Translations under genes and position numbers: made by a program | Part shown: positions 22,101-32,952 of the stretch, one piece after another | How positions within the stretch are numbered: the stretch's first letter is position 1 | Layout: each line of letters starts with the position of its first letter | The notes under the pieces: generated by a model | Told to the model about the DNA's origin: nothing | Databases searched by the model: none | What the model saw: only the letters and a program-made list of their open reading frames with translations | From: Mariniphaga sp041687215 | Lineage (GTDB): Bacteria; Bacteroidota; Bacteroidia; Bacteroidales; Prolixibacteraceae | DNA length: 64,000 nt | Assembly: GCF_041687215.1 (NCBI RefSeq) | Contig: NZ_JAWLCI010000001.1 | Span: forward strand, 62,001 to 126,000 | Reading direction: 5' to 3'

Positions 22101-25100
22101 TTACTGTGCCAAAGTAAACCGGAAACTTACACCAAGATTGGTATTTGAAGTGGGAAATGAAAGCTGGGTAAACGGATTATTCAACACTTTATCGAAAAAT
22201 ATCCGCAACTGGAACCGGTCGCTGAGCATATAATCGGCAGTGGTTTTAATGGTGAATGCACTTTGGCCGGCAGTAATCTGGTCGTCGTTTTCCACAATCT
22301 TACGCAAAACGGTTTTGTTTTTCCTGTAAGAAATATCAGCCCGCAGATTCAGGTCGTTTGAATAGGCCTGTTGCGAATTTTTTGTTTTAATGATAAGGTC
22401 CATTTGCGTAAAACGATAACCCATCCCAACAGTATATTCGTCGCTGAGAATTTCAGATAACTGATTGTTGGCAAATGAAAGGGTGAGGTTTCTTGACCGT
22501 TTTATTTCTCCCCGGGTAGTGAGATCGTTATGCCACATGATATCCATGTTAATCAGCGGACTGAACGTTTCGGTAATACTCACCGAATTAAAATCGTAAG
22601 GTGTAATGAAGTTATTGGCAATATCGCGTACATAGCTGAATCCGTCGGCTTGCTCTTCGTAGTTCAGGTTGGTAATAAACGATCCCACATTGTAGCTCGA
22701 ACGGTAGGCATGTGTAAAATTAAGCGACTGCATAATACGGTTCAGGCCGGGAATTTTTGAAACCATTCCTTCATACTGAATTCTCCAGTTGGGGCGAATA
22801 AACCGTATTGACGGGAAAAGGCCAAGCGAAACAGTGTGTGGATCTTTATTCTGAAAAGCAGCTAAAAATGCCGGAACCATTACTTCAACCGAGTTGGGGC
22901 CATAGCCGTCGGGAAACCCCGGATACTCGGGGTGAGGCGCGGTTGGATCATATCCAAACCCGTTGTTGGGGTTGCGCCGGGATGCCAGCCGGTTTGCTAT
23001 AATTTCACGGTATTCCTTAAAGTTTTCAAACGCTTCACTCTGGTGCACCTCTTCTTTTCCCATGGCAAAAAAGGCAGTTCCCCAAGTTAAAGTTGACATA
23101 CTGAAGTTACCGGTTTCGGAAAAACTGTTGGCCCTGAATTCGTCTGATGCGGGATTATAATTATAAAATTCGCTTATATTTTTTGAGAATGAACGATCGG
23201 CAGTAACATCGATTCGTAAATCGGGGAGCGGCTCAATGGTAGTTCGCAGGCTGAACCTTTCGTTTTTGGTAAAAAGGTAAGGCATATTCAAGGTTGAATC
23301 GGTTGTTACCCAACCATTTTCTGCAGCCCGGCGTGCAAAGGTATAATCCTGCCAACCGGCAAGGAACGGAAATCCCGGCGCAAAACTGCCTGGCAGATTT
23401 CTTCCGAACATTTCGTTCTCAGGATAATACGCACCTGCGCCAAACAGCCGTGGTTCGGGCAGGTAACCCGGCAAAACGGTACCCCCATTAATGCTGTAAT
23501 TCAGCGAAATGGTACGCACTCCAATCAACATTCGGGTGGTAACGTCAATAATATCTTTCAAAAGGGTTTGATCTCCGGGAACACCTCTAACTGCAACAGC
23601 AACTTGTCCGCTATCGGCCAAAGCGGTAAATTCCACAGTGTTGGCGTCAACAATATTTGTTCTGCCTCTGACTACCTCGCCATCTTCTTTTGTAGCTGTT
23701 ACACGCACTTTTCGTGTATTTAATTTGTGAACAATGGTTTGGGGTTGGTTTGGCTTCAAATTTATACTCCCGTTATAAGTTTGTTCAACCTTTCGTTCTG
23801 GTTGCTGTTGTTGCTGCTGTTGAGTCCGGCCTCCACTTGACTGCCTGTTCATACTGTAGCGGCTGCCCCCTGTTCTTCTGAATTTCTGGTTCAATTCCTG
23901 AAAATAAGGCACTTTGTTGTACAAACTTTGCAAATTCACATTTCCGGTTAATTGAATATTCCGCGAGTTCTGCACCCGGTTTCCTAACCTGATGGTGTCG
24001 GCAGTAATTGGCCCGGCCTGCCAGTCGTAAGTTCCCTGGTACCTCACTGTTGATGAAATAAAATTCAGCATTTGAATGCGGCTTATTGGCAGTGTGTAAG
24101 AAATATTCACATTATGATTGTACAGAGTTGGCCTTCCCAAATTCCATAAATTAGTGAGGATGGAATCCCTAAGCATCTGGTATTCATCCATATCACGATT
24201 AATTCTCCCTTGCGGTTCATCGATGCGCGAAGTTGCCCTGGAAGAAAAATCGAACTTAATGGAACGGGTTAAATCGTAACGCAAATCGAAAAACCGGTTC
24301 CAAAGAAAATCTTTTTCGTAAGTTGCCGGGAGCACAAACTGAGGGTTGGTAATATTTCGGGTTTGAATTTCGTGGTAACGCCGCGAAAGGTCAGTTCGAT
24401 AAGAAATCTGTGTAGGCAACGGATAAAAATTAAAATCGCCAATTAGTTTCAGTGGCCCTTTTTGCAGTAAGTTCACCTTGCTAAAAGGCTCAACTAGCGT
24501 TGGCCTGGCGCTGTAATTATAAGAGAACATCCCCCGGTAAGTTTTATCGAGGTTGTATTCCGTATTTACATTTCGTCTGAAAATTTCGTTGTAGGAATAG
24601 GAAACCGAAAAATTCTCCGGATCATAAATTCGTGCTTTGTTTTGCTCACGCTGCGGTTCAACCCTCACGTTGGTAAAGTTTAAGCTTTTTCGTTCCACCA
24701 GGTCTTGCGAAATGTGTTTAATGGAATCCCTGACTTGTTGCGTTTCAGCCCGTTCCAAAGATTTGTCTAATTCTATATCAGGATCGAGCGGATTGTACTG
24801 CGGATTTCTCACACTGCGTGAATACCCGTAATACATGGGAAGCCGAACTCCGGCTTTTTCGGGGAAAAAACGACCCAAATCGATGGAGGTAGCCACATCA
24901 ATTTCGTTCAAATCCTCCAGTGCACGGCTGTTAATATTCTGGCTGATGCTTCCAAATCCGGCAGAACGGGTGCGTCCGGCTACGGTAACACTTCCCAAAT
25001 CGGCCAGGCGTGCAGTGGCCCGGGCATTTGCAGCCCAACCGCCGCTTTCATCAAAGTCGGAAAGCCGCATTTCGTTTACCCAAACTTCCACAGCCTTGGG

Positions 25101-28100
25101 CCCGGTATTCAACTGGCCTTTTTTATGGCGAATACCCATCATAACCACCTGTACATTACCCAGGTTAGGGCTACCTTTAATCCGAATTCTGTTTTTATCC
25201 TTATTCCAGCCGCGGTGAACTCCTTCATAAATATCCTGAATACCAATGGTAGAACCAGCCATACGAATATCTGCATTCCGGTCGAGTTTAAGGTTGGTGA
25301 AAATTTCAAGCGGAATGTCCAGTCTGTTTTCATCGGGCCAAACGATGTAACGGTCAGCTTCAATTTCGCCGTTATAGCGGCCTGCCGGTGTTAGTTTCAG
25401 CGGAATTTCGTATTCGTAATAGTTAAAATTGTAATCGGAACCCAGTCTGACGAAAAAGTGCAATTCGTCATCATTCAGCGGATAATCGGGCATTTCTTCA
25501 GCATGAACTTCCAGTTTCAACCGTTTGTATCTTCTGAAATCCATATACATAGGTTTGTAAGCCGCGCGGGCATCTCCCTGTTCCAGTTCGGTTACTTTCA
25601 GCACCATCGACTGTTCATTCAATTGCCTCATTTGAGGATTTTGAGGATCTATTACGCGGTCGATTCCCGGCGGAAGAATATAATTCACCGGCTCGCGGCT
25701 ACCGTTTTCTTCAATGTTAACTGCTGAAACATCGAAGTTTGCATTGGGAGAGATAACCTCCGGATCGCCGATGTGACGCGAATAGCGTCGCCAGTCGGCA
25801 CGAACCAAATCAAGGGTGGCAAAACGTAAAATAACCGGATCTTCAAATCCGCGTAAATACATACGTAAAAACCGGATGGATTTAAAATCGCGAATATTTC
25901 CAAAAACCTGGTCGGGATCGCGCACCGGAATTTTAAACTGGTACCATTTTACTTCACCAATTTGCCCGTTTTTTAACTGCACTCGGCTCTCTTTTACATC
26001 GGTAATGTAATTGCTGCCCAACTGCATATCCTGCTTGCGGATATTTACTTTGTACTGGTAATACCGTTCATTTTCGTTTAACGTGTTGTCGTTGTTAATG
26101 TCTTCCATATCGGGAATGGAAGAGGCTGCCGTCGGATACGACTCGGGTGACATTTCGGTTGTAGGAGAGTTGCCATCGGGTCCGTTAAAGTTTTTATACC
26201 TTTCCAGAATTCCAACTTCATCTGCATCGTAATCGGACCCCCGGTAATAATGGAAGTTATCTGAAGAAGGGTCGTTTAAATATTTTTCAAAAACATCGTC
26301 GTACACCAAATCGCGCAATTGGTTCAGGTATTCTTCAAAAAATAATTGCTCATCTTCGTCAGCCAAACCATCCAAACCAATATCCTGAAAACGACGCGAT
26401 TCCGGATCATTTACAAAAGCATTTACCAACGACTGAAGGGTTGAAACACGCCCCCAGGAAGTAGTATCAGTATTGGCAACCAGTTCAGAGGTGGGTAAAC
26501 CCTGTTCAAACGATTTTCTTCCGTCTTTTAAAATATCTTCAGAAATTTCACCCAGGTTAAAATAAAGATCTCCACCATCATGCATTCCCAATGTATCATA
26601 AACAAACGGGTCCATCATCCAGAATTCAATAAATTCGATATTGGAAGTTTCAAAGTCGCTGGTTTGAATTTCACGCATAATACCTCCCCAGCGGGTTTCC
26701 GGCGCTGCCAGTGAACCATCAGGGTTTACACCGGCTGAATAATTTGAAGGATAAGTATCGAAGTTATACGGACCACGTTCTTCGGGATAATAAGCCAAAT
26801 CGAAAACCGGGATGTTGGTAGGCTGCCCGACTGGCGACTCTTTGGCCGGAAAAATTTCTTTTTCGAAAACCTCCCGTACAAAATGGTTGGATTGCTGGTC
26901 CGGATCGTTTTCGATATGATTGGGCGTGAGGCTGTTGTTGCGCAAAAAGAGCGGATCGATAATATAAAATGCCAGTTTTGCACGGTTATAACCATATTCA
27001 ATCTGGTTGGTCAGGTTGCCTTCCGGAAACAAATCGTTTTGCAACTGCGGAGTACTTGCAAGGCTCCATGTCTGTCTGGCTTTCAGGTCGATGGTGGTTT
27101 TTGTTCCTTCAAAATCGTCAATGTAAGCATTTCCGCTTTTTTCAATTACCCTGGAGTGACCGGGAATAAGTTTGGCGATTTCAGCTTCCACATCGATGGT
27201 TGACGGTGTGTTGGTACTGTAAAACGGCAGAGCATCCACTGCTTTGGTCAAAAACATACTCTGGGTAGAATAGCGTGCATCCATACCAACCATAAGGTTG
27301 GAAATAGGATCTTCACCGTAATCAACCTTTTGGGTAAGTGGCCGCTCCTGCATAAACAGAGCGGTAGCACCAATGTTAAAATTATCGGAAAAAGCATAGT
27401 TTGCATGTGTTCCCAACAAAGTTTTCCGTTGCATAGTAAACATGTCTTCACTTTCAGTAGAAACCTGAATTGGCGTTCCGGCTTCCAGCAAAGCCTGATT
27501 AATAATTCTAACCCGCCCCAGTGTGTAATCCACGGTGTAATCCACATTCTCCATCAACTCGCGACCGCCGGCAGTTACTTTAACCGAACCTTGTGCCAGG
27601 TTAAGCGAACCAATGGCAATATCGGAACCCGAAGCGCCTTTATAACTCCCAACCAGTCTGAACTTATTGCGCTCGGCATCCTGCTCGGCATAAACCTGTG
27701 TGGAATCGTATAACGACTGGAATGTATATTTTTCAATAAGCGTTTGATCCTGAATGGAATCGGCCAGGTGGCTTCCAAAAGGTTCCACAACCGGGAAAAT
27801 AATTCTTCCACGGTTCGAGTTTACAGTAATTCCTTCAATGTAATCGAAAACACCATCTTTATAAGGGTCGAGCTGTTTGTTCAGCTTGTCGAGATTCATC
27901 ACCTCAAGCAAAATGTGCCCGTTCAATCTTCCTTCCGGAAGGTAATTGATGTATGTTCCGGTTGAATCGTTCTGATAAACAATATTCAGGATAAAATCTT
28001 CACGGGTAAGCTGGTAGGCATCGAGGTTGTAAATGTTTTTCATCATCAAATCCCAGGTTGGCAGGCTGGGTGACAGATTGGTTCCCTTTATAAGTTTCAA

Positions 28101-29621
28101 AATGAGCGTTTGAGGAGCGCTGACTCCATCGGTTGAAAATTCACCTACCTGAAAAACTTTCCCATTAGAGGTGTAACTGAAAGCAACGGCCAGAATTTCA
28201 TCTGAATTAAGAGATGTATTCAGTGAAACATATCCAAGTCGCTCGTTCACCGTGTATTCCGAAGGAGAAAGTTTTCGTGCCTGTTCAATTTTCTCATAAT
28301 CCTGTCCGCCCATAAAATCGGAGCCAAACTGCGCCATAACTGAGGTAATGTTTTGTGTACTTCTAATGTCACTGTATGTGTTAACCATCTCGTAATACAG
28401 TCCGTTGGCATCGTTGTGCGGAAAAATATTTTCAGGATAAGGGTTGCCTGTAGTTTCCTGAAACTGAGTTAAATTATTGTAGATATGCGGATTGTGCTCA
28501 CCAAGGTCTTGAAATGCAATGATGTTTCGCGACTCCTCAAAATTGTTGGATTTGTTGGTTACCCAGATTTCAATTTTATTGATACTTATTGGAGTTAATG
28601 GTACGGCGGTATTTTGCAACCATTTATCGTAATTATCCCTGAAATATTGCGACAGAAAAAAGTGCCGGTTGGCATCGTAATCGGCAGCCGAAATTTCGTA
28701 GTTGGTAATTTGTGCACCTCCTTCGGTTTCAACGGTTTGGGTTTCGCCTTTGTGCTGCGAAAACAGGGTGGTAAGCGTTAATTTACCAAATTGCATTTCA
28801 GCTTTTACCCCAAAAAGATTGGATGCACCCGTTATTAGGGAACCGTTTAACGGAAGCGAAACGTTTCCGGCTTCAATCCGTTTAATAATTTCATCCTCAT
28901 CGCCAGTGTATTCCAGGTTCATTTTGTTTTCGTAATCGAACGTGGCTTCGGTGTTGTAATTCACCCGCATATTCATTTTTGTGCCAATCTGGCCCATCAC
29001 GTTCATTTGAATTTTTTGATCGAAATCAAACGTTGGAACTCTGCGCAATCGTTCAGGAATTGCCGGGTTTTCGGTTGTATTTACCTGGTAACCAAAACTT
29101 ACTTCAACATAACCCTGTGGCTGAATATTTACCACGTTTCCGCCAAAAACCCGGTTGAATGCCTCGCCTCCAATGGTGAGTTGCGGAATGAGCGATCCCC
29201 GTTGATCCATCTCATGAATACGGCTGCGCTGCCGCCAGTAATCCCGAACCGATTTTTCGAAGTCGTAGTCGATATAATCATCGAGCGACATGGCTTGCGG
29301 CAACCGGTAATTAAGGCTTCCAATTTTTTCGTAAAAAATATACTGGCCCGTTTCAGGGTCGTATTCAATTTCGAAGTTTATGTTGCTGGGTTTATTCAAA
29401 AATAATTTTGTGGAATCCTGAGAAGGAATTCCAAAAGCTGGCTGATCTTTAAATGGATACGGAAGTGGCCCGGTGGTGTCCAATACTATTGTATCCTGAG
29501 GTTGGCTAAAAGTGTTTAATTCCACAACCGGATTAGCCGCAATATCGTTCGCGGCGAGCGCAAGCAGGGATGCAAGCAGGCAAAATAAGTTTAATTTAAG
29601 TAAAAAGCGGGCCAATCTCAT
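22101..29621 (-). CDS. sprA: SprA/Sov: type IX secretion outer-membrane translocon
   Basis: A 2,506-residue outer-membrane protein; in characterised members it forms the 36-strand translocon pore of the type IX secretion system, used for secreted enzymes and in some species gliding motility. The signal peptide is MRLARFLLKLNLFCLLASLL. Family features are seen near the N-terminus (TIGGEAFNRVFGGNVVNIQPQGYVEVSFGYQ), KMNMRVNYNTEATFDYENKMNLEYTGDEDEIIKRIEAGNVS and a C-terminal half rich in barrel strands. A run of glutamines before PERKVEQ (near 23815) is low-complexity. Length is normal. The chain ruvA then sprA is a familiar arrangement in this phylum. Confidence 0.95.
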   Translation of the reverse strand: MRLARFLLKLNLFCLLASLLALAANDIAANPVVELNTFSQPQDTIVLDTTGPLPYPFKDQPAFGIPSQDSTKLFLNKPSNINFEIEYDPETGQYIFYEKIGSLNYRLPQAMSLDDYIDYDFEKSVRDYWRQRSRIHEMDQRGSLIPQLTIGGEAFNRVFGGNVVNIQPQGYVEVSFGYQVNTTENPAIPERLRRVPTFDFDQKIQMNVMGQIGTKMNMRVNYNTEATFDYENKMNLEYTGDEDEIIKRIEAGNVSLPLNGSLITGASNLFGVKAEMQFGKLTLTTLFSQHKGETQTVETEGGAQITNYEISAADYDANRHFFLSQYFRDNYDKWLQNTAVPLTPISINKIEIWVTNKSNNFEESRNIIAFQDLGEHNPHIYNNLTQFQETTGNPYPENIFPHNDANGLYYEMVNTYSDIRSTQNITSVMAQFGSDFMGGQDYEKIEQARKLSPSEYTVNERLGYVSLNTSLNSDEILAVAFSYTSNGKVFQVGEFSTDGVSAPQTLILKLIKGTNLSPSLPTWDLMMKNIYNLDAYQLTREDFILNIVYQNDSTGTYINYLPEGRLNGHILLEVMNLDKLNKQLDPYKDGVFDYIEGITVNSNRGRIIFPVVEPFGSHLADSIQDQTLIEKYTFQSLYDSTQVYAEQDAERNKFRLVGSYKGASGSDIAIGSLNLAQGSVKVTAGGRELMENVDYTVDYTLGRVRIINQALLEAGTPIQVSTESEDMFTMQRKTLLGTHANYAFSDNFNIGATALFMQERPLTQKVDYGEDPISNLMVGMDARYSTQSMFLTKAVDALPFYSTNTPSTIDVEAEIAKLIPGHSRVIEKSGNAYIDDFEGTKTTIDLKARQTWSLASTPQLQNDLFPEGNLTNQIEYGYNRAKLAFYIIDPLFLRNNSLTPNHIENDPDQQSNHFVREVFEKEIFPAKESPVGQPTNIPVFDLAYYPEERGPYNFDTYPSNYSAGVNPDGSLAAPETRWGGIMREIQTSDFETSNIEFIEFWMMDPFVYDTLGMHDGGDLYFNLGEISEDILKDGRKSFEQGLPTSELVANTDTTSWGRVSTLQSLVNAFVNDPESRRFQDIGLDGLADEDEQLFFEEYLNQLRDLVYDDVFEKYLNDPSSDNFHYYRGSDYDADEVGILERYKNFNGPDGNSPTTEMSPESYPTAASSIPDMEDINNDNTLNENERYYQYKVNIRKQDMQLGSNYITDVKESRVQLKNGQIGEVKWYQFKIPVRDPDQVFGNIRDFKSIRFLRMYLRGFEDPVILRFATLDLVRADWRRYSRHIGDPEVISPNANFDVSAVNIEENGSREPVNYILPPGIDRVIDPQNPQMRQLNEQSMVLKVTELEQGDARAAYKPMYMDFRRYKRLKLEVHAEEMPDYPLNDDELHFFVRLGSDYNFNYYEYEIPLKLTPAGRYNGEIEADRYIVWPDENRLDIPLEIFTNLKLDRNADIRMAGSTIGIQDIYEGVHRGWNKDKNRIRIKGSPNLGNVQVVMMGIRHKKGQLNTGPKAVEVWVNEMRLSDFDESGGWAANARATARLADLGSVTVAGRTRSAGFGSISQNINSRALEDLNEIDVATSIDLGRFFPEKAGVRLPMYYGYSRSVRNPQYNPLDPDIELDKSLERAETQQVRDSIKHISQDLVERKSLNFTNVRVEPQREQNKARIYDPENFSVSYSYNEIFRRNVNTEYNLDKTYRGMFSYNYSARPTLVEPFSKVNLLQKGPLKLIGDFNFYPLPTQISYRTDLSRRYHEIQTRNITNPQFVLPATYEKDFLWNRFFDLRYDLTRSIKFDFSSRATSRIDEPQGRINRDMDEYQMLRDSILTNLWNLGRPTLYNHNVNISYTLPISRIQMLNFISSTVRYQGTYDWQAGPITADTIRLGNRVQNSRNIQLTGNVNLQSLYNKVPYFQELNQKFRRTGGSRYSMNRQSSGGRTQQQQQQQPERKVEQTYNGSINLKPNQPQTIVHKLNTRKVRVTATKEDGEVVRGRTNIVDANTVEFTALADSGQVAVAVRGVPGDQTLLKDIIDVTTRMLIGVRTISLNYSINGGTVLPGYLPEPRLFGAGAYYPENEMFGRNLPGSFAPGFPFLAGWQDYTFARRAAENGWVTTDSTLNMPYLFTKNERFSLRTTIEPLPDLRIDVTADRSFSKNISEFYNYNPASDEFRANSFSETGNFSMSTLTWGTAFFAMGKEEVHQSEAFENFKEYREIIANRLASRRNPNNGFGYDPTAPHPEYPGFPDGYGPNSVEVMVPAFLAAFQNKDPHTVSLGLFPSIRFIRPNWRIQYEGMVSKIPGLNRIMQSLNFTHAYRSSYNVGSFITNLNYEEQADGFSYVRDIANNFITPYDFNSVSITETFSPLINMDIMWHNDLTTRGEIKRSRNLTLSFANNQLSEILSDEYTVGMGYRFTQMDLIIKTKNSQQAYSNDLNLRADISYRKNKTVLRKIVENDDQITAGQSAFTIKTTADYMLSDRFQLRIFFDKVLNNPFTQLSFPTSNTNLGVSFRFTLAQ

Positions 29622-29628
29622 TCCTGTT

Positions 29629-30210
29629 TTATAACCTTTTTAATGCTGTTTTTATCACACGCTCCACGGTCGCTTCAGGATCTTCTTGTATTATTTTGGA
29701 CACTGCCTTGTCTGCATCCTTTTTGGCGAACCCCAGCATGACTAATGCTGATAACGCTTCATTTCGCAGAGTATTGTCTGGTGAAATTAAAATTTGACCG
29801 CTTTCAGGCATTTTGCCCAGCTTGTCTTTCAGGTCGATAATAATTCGCTGGGCTGTTTTGGCACCAATTCCTTTAACCGCTTTCAGCACATCAACATTGC
29901 CGGTGGTTACAGCAGCAGCTATTTCATCCGGGTTCAGCGATGAAAGCATCATAATGGCTGTACTGGCCCCCACCCCGCTCACAGAAATGAGGTTACGAAA
30001 CAGATCGCGTTCCCGCCTTTCAGCAAAACCATATAAAACATGGGCATCTTCGCGCACTACCTGATGAATCAGCAGATTCGTTTCCTGTTTACCGCTAACC
30101 TTACTGTAAGTATTCAGCGAAATATTTATGAAATAACCGATTCCGCCTGCATCCACCACAACACTTGCCGGATTCAGATCGGCAACTGCTCCCCGGATAA
30201 ATTCATACAT
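29629..30210 (-). CDS. ruvA: Holliday junction DNA helicase subunit RuvA
   Basis: Binds Holliday junctions and loads RuvB during branch migration. Seen: N-terminal OB-fold MYEFIRGAVADLNPASVVVD, YGFAERRERDLFRNLISVSGVGASTA, the second helix-hairpin-helix AVKGIGAKTAQRIIIDLKDK and the C-terminal domain III that contacts RuvB. Length is 193 residues. It lies 7 bases upstream of sprA and 12 behind pdxA, so the three form a probable operon. ruvB is not in the window. Confidence 0.95.
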   Translation of the reverse strand: MYEFIRGAVADLNPASVVVDAGGIGYFINISLNTYSKVSGKQETNLLIHQVVREDAHVLYGFAERRERDLFRNLISVSGVGASTAIMMLSSLNPDEIAAAVTTGNVDVLKAVKGIGAKTAQRIIIDLKDKLGKMPESGQILISPDNTLRNEALSALVMLGFAKKDADKAVSKIIQEDPEATVERVIKTALKRL

Positions 30211-30222
30211 GAATAAAAAAGT

Positions 30223-31320
30223 TTAGTAGTTATTATCTTCTTCTGCTTCTATATCAACACTTTCATCTTCCTGGTTCGAGTTAATATCATATTTTTTCAG
30301 TGGGTTTTTGGATATTTCCTCATAAATTTTCCGGTTTTTATAAATATCGAGGGCGAGGTAAAGTGCCTGCCGAAACGAGTCGGGTGATGCCTTGTCTTCT
30401 CCAGCCAGCTCATAAGCTGTTCCATGCGCGGGCGATGTGCGCACAACTGGAAGGCCGGCTGTGTAATTAACGCCACGATCAAACGAAGCAAGCTTAAACG
30501 GAATCAGTCCCTGATCGTGGTACATGGCCAGAATGGCATCGAATTTCCGATAGTTTTCTGAACCAAAAAACCCATCGGCAGGATAGGGTCCCAACGCAAT
30601 TATTCCCTCTTTTTTTGCCTGAATAATAGCAGGTTGAATAATCTCATTCTCTTCTTGCCCCAATAAACCGTTATCGCCGGCATGTGGATTCAAACCAAAA
30701 ACTGCAATGCGCGGACGGGTAATGGCAAAGTCTTGCTGAAGCGATTGTGAAATGATACGCAATTTGGACAAAATTACTTCTTTGGTAATGTGTTCGGCTA
30801 CTTTTGACAATGGCAAATGCGTGGTAACCAAACCTATTTTCATGGTTTCACTCACCATCAGCATCACAAAATTGGGCGAATTAAACCGTTGAGCCAGAAA
30901 CTCGGTGTGACCCGGGAAATTGAATTTTTCGCTTTGAATATTGTCTTTGTTAATGGGCGCTGTAACCAGCACATCAATTAAACCCTCATGTAAATCAGTT
31001 ACCGCTTTATCCAGTGCCATAAACGAAGCCTCGCCGGCATCGGGTGTAGATTTACCAAGTTCAACCCTAATATTATCGTCGATGCAGTTCAACACATGGG
31101 CACGGCCCGGACCAGCCTCTTTAGCCGAACGAACATGGTTCAAACTTAAATTATTTATATTTAAAGCTTTACGGTGGTATGCTGCAACTTTTGGTGAACC
31201 ATAAACAATTGGGGTACACATTTCCATAATTCGCGGATCGAGCAGGGTTTTCATGATAACCTCGTAACTGATTCCGTTTATGTCGCCGTGTGATATTCCT
31301 ACTTTTATTGTATCTGTCAT
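30223..31320 (-). CDS. pdxA: 4-hydroxythreonine-4-phosphate dehydrogenase
   Basis: NAD-dependent oxidation of 4-phosphohydroxy-threonine in DXP-dependent vitamin B6 synthesis. Family motifs: VGISHGDINGISYEVIMKTL, VTAPINKD, the metal histidine in NFPGHTEFLA, MKIGLVTTHLPLSKV, GLNPHAGDNGLLGQEE (metal) and YHDQGLIPFKLASFDRGVNYTAGLP with the third metal ligand. The family signature is complete. The last 25 or so residues (NSNQEDESVDIEAEEDNNY) are an acidic tail not needed for catalysis. Confidence 0.93.
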   Translation of the reverse strand: MTDTIKVGISHGDINGISYEVIMKTLLDPRIMEMCTPIVYGSPKVAAYHRKALNINNLSLNHVRSAKEAGPGRAHVLNCIDDNIRVELGKSTPDAGEASFMALDKAVTDLHEGLIDVLVTAPINKDNIQSEKFNFPGHTEFLAQRFNSPNFVMLMVSETMKIGLVTTHLPLSKVAEHITKEVILSKLRIISQSLQQDFAITRPRIAVFGLNPHAGDNGLLGQEENEIIQPAIIQAKKEGIIALGPYPADGFFGSENYRKFDAILAMYHDQGLIPFKLASFDRGVNYTAGLPVVRTSPAHGTAYELAGEDKASPDSFRQALYLALDIYKNRKIYEEISKNPLKKYDINSNQEDESVDIEAEEDNNY

Positions 31321-31380
31321 TCTATATTTTCTATCGAATTAATATTTAGTCTTTTAAAAACGGAAGGCAAAGTTACGTTT

Positions 31381-32796
31381 TTAATTGAATTTTTTCAAAA
31401 AGTGATAAAGCAGCCGTGTACCAAAACCAGTGCCACCTGCCGGGCGGTAAGAATCTTTCTCTTGCAGAAAGGCAACACCGGCAATGTCGAGGTGCATCCA
31501 CTGATAATCCGTAAAATGTTCGAGAAATTTCCCCGCAATGGAAGTTTGCGCCTCGCGGGCACCCAGATTATTCAAATCGGCAATGTTCGATTTCAGCGGT
31601 TTGGCAAACTCATCCCAAAGTGGCACCTCAACCATCCGCTCGTAAAATTCGTCGCCAACCTGTTTCAGTTTCTGAAGGTTTTCTGCGCTGTTTCCCATGG
31701 CTACCAACGCTTGTGATCCTGTTATAATTTCAGCCGAACCGGTAAGTGTAGCCACATCAATCACCAATTCAGGTTTGAATTTTTTCGCATAACTCAACGC
31801 ATCGGCCAGCAACAAGCGGCCTTCGGCGTCGGTATTTTTAATTTCAACGGTAGTGCCGTCGAACATAGTAATTACATCACCCGGAACGTATGCATTGCCA
31901 TCGGGACGGTTGTCGGTTGCCGGCACCAGACCAACCACGTGCAGCGGAAGTTTGTTTTTTGCGATGGCATAAATGGTAGCAGCCACTACAGCACCGCCGG
32001 CCATGTCGCATTTCATGTAATCCATCGATTTTGCCGTGGGTTTCAGGCTCAGTCCGCCGGTATCGAAAACCACGCCTTTCCCAATCAACACTATCGGTTT
32101 CTTGTTTACAGCAATGTCTGGTTTCCACTCCAGAATATTAAACGTTGGCGGGTCAATACTTCCTTTGTTTACGGCAAGCAGACCACCCATACGCAGCGCC
32201 TCAATTTTTTTCTTATTGAAAACTTCAACGGTAAACCCGGCTTCGGCACCCATCTTTTCCATTTCCAATGAAAACTGAGTGGCTGTAAGGAAAGATAGCG
32301 GTTCGTTTACCAAATTTCGTGTGTAAAAAACGGCTTCAGTCAAAGTTTGCAATTCAACAATTTGTTGTTCACTCACCGCATCATCGAGCACAAAAATTTC
32401 TGAAGGAACAAACTCATCTTTTTCCTTCTTGTATTTTGAAAAGGAATAGGCCGAAAGCAGCAACCCTTCCAAAAACGCAAGGGTTAAATTACCACCAGAT
32501 ATCCCGGTTATTTGCAGCGTTGTAACTTTCTCATTTTTCATAACATCGTAAAATTTCGAACCTGCCTTCCGTGCTGCTTCAAGTTGAATTCCGGGATTTT
32601 TATCATCTTTAGTTTTATGAAAAAAATAAACCTGTGGTTGTTTGTAAATGATCCAATCGGTTTCTTTTGAAAGTTTTTCCTCTAAATAACGAACATCAGT
32701 TTCCGGGAATTTCGAAAGCGATTTAAAACTTTGAAACAAAACCGCTGTGGAGATATTTTGCTTTTGAACTGATATTTTTTCAATTTTTGGTAGCAT
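31381..32796 (-). CDS. pepA: M17 leucyl aminopeptidase
   Basis: Cytoplasmic di-metal aminopeptidase. The metal site is complete: VLIGKGVVFDTGGLSLKP (Lys and Asp), MKCDMAGGAVVAATIYA, and the signature NTDAEGRLLLADAL (Asp, Glu), with the bicarbonate-site Arg in that last motif. Length is 471 residues. The N-terminal regulatory domain is short and divergent, as in other members of this phylum. It lies 60 bases upstream of pdxA and may share its transcript. Confidence 0.93.
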   Translation of the reverse strand: MLPKIEKISVQKQNISTAVLFQSFKSLSKFPETDVRYLEEKLSKETDWIIYKQPQVYFFHKTKDDKNPGIQLEAARKAGSKFYDVMKNEKVTTLQITGISGGNLTLAFLEGLLLSAYSFSKYKKEKDEFVPSEIFVLDDAVSEQQIVELQTLTEAVFYTRNLVNEPLSFLTATQFSLEMEKMGAEAGFTVEVFNKKKIEALRMGGLLAVNKGSIDPPTFNILEWKPDIAVNKKPIVLIGKGVVFDTGGLSLKPTAKSMDYMKCDMAGGAVVAATIYAIAKNKLPLHVVGLVPATDNRPDGNAYVPGDVITMFDGTTVEIKNTDAEGRLLLADALSYAKKFKPELVIDVATLTGSAEIITGSQALVAMGNSAENLQKLKQVGDEFYERMVEVPLWDEFAKPLKSNIADLNNLGAREAQTSIAGKFLEHFTDYQWMHLDIAGVAFLQEKDSYRPAGGTGFGTRLLYHFLKKFN

Positions 32797-32914
32797 AGTT
32801 TTTCAATTTTTGCCAAAAATACGATAAAACTTATTCATTCGGGGTCAAATGTATTTATTGAGATAAATCAACGAAAAAAAGACCTCTATTGTTTTTTAAG
32901 ACAAAGGTTTATCC

Positions 32915-32922
32915 TATTTTTG
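32915..32922 (+). promoter_or_regulatory. Candidate promoter of the porphyrin/heme locus
   Basis: TATTTTTG fits the TAnnTTTG -7 consensus; the -33 side (ATTG at 32888-32891) is weak and 23 nt away. The first gene of the locus starts 31 bases downstream. Confidence 0.45.
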
Positions 32923-32952
32923 CAGCTTCAAAATCAGAAAAACAAAGGCAGC

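Noticed and set aside
23810..23835. Glutamine-codon run in sprA as a phase-variation tract
   Set aside because: It is in frame in threes and imperfect, so length changes would not shift the frame; low-complexity linker is enough.
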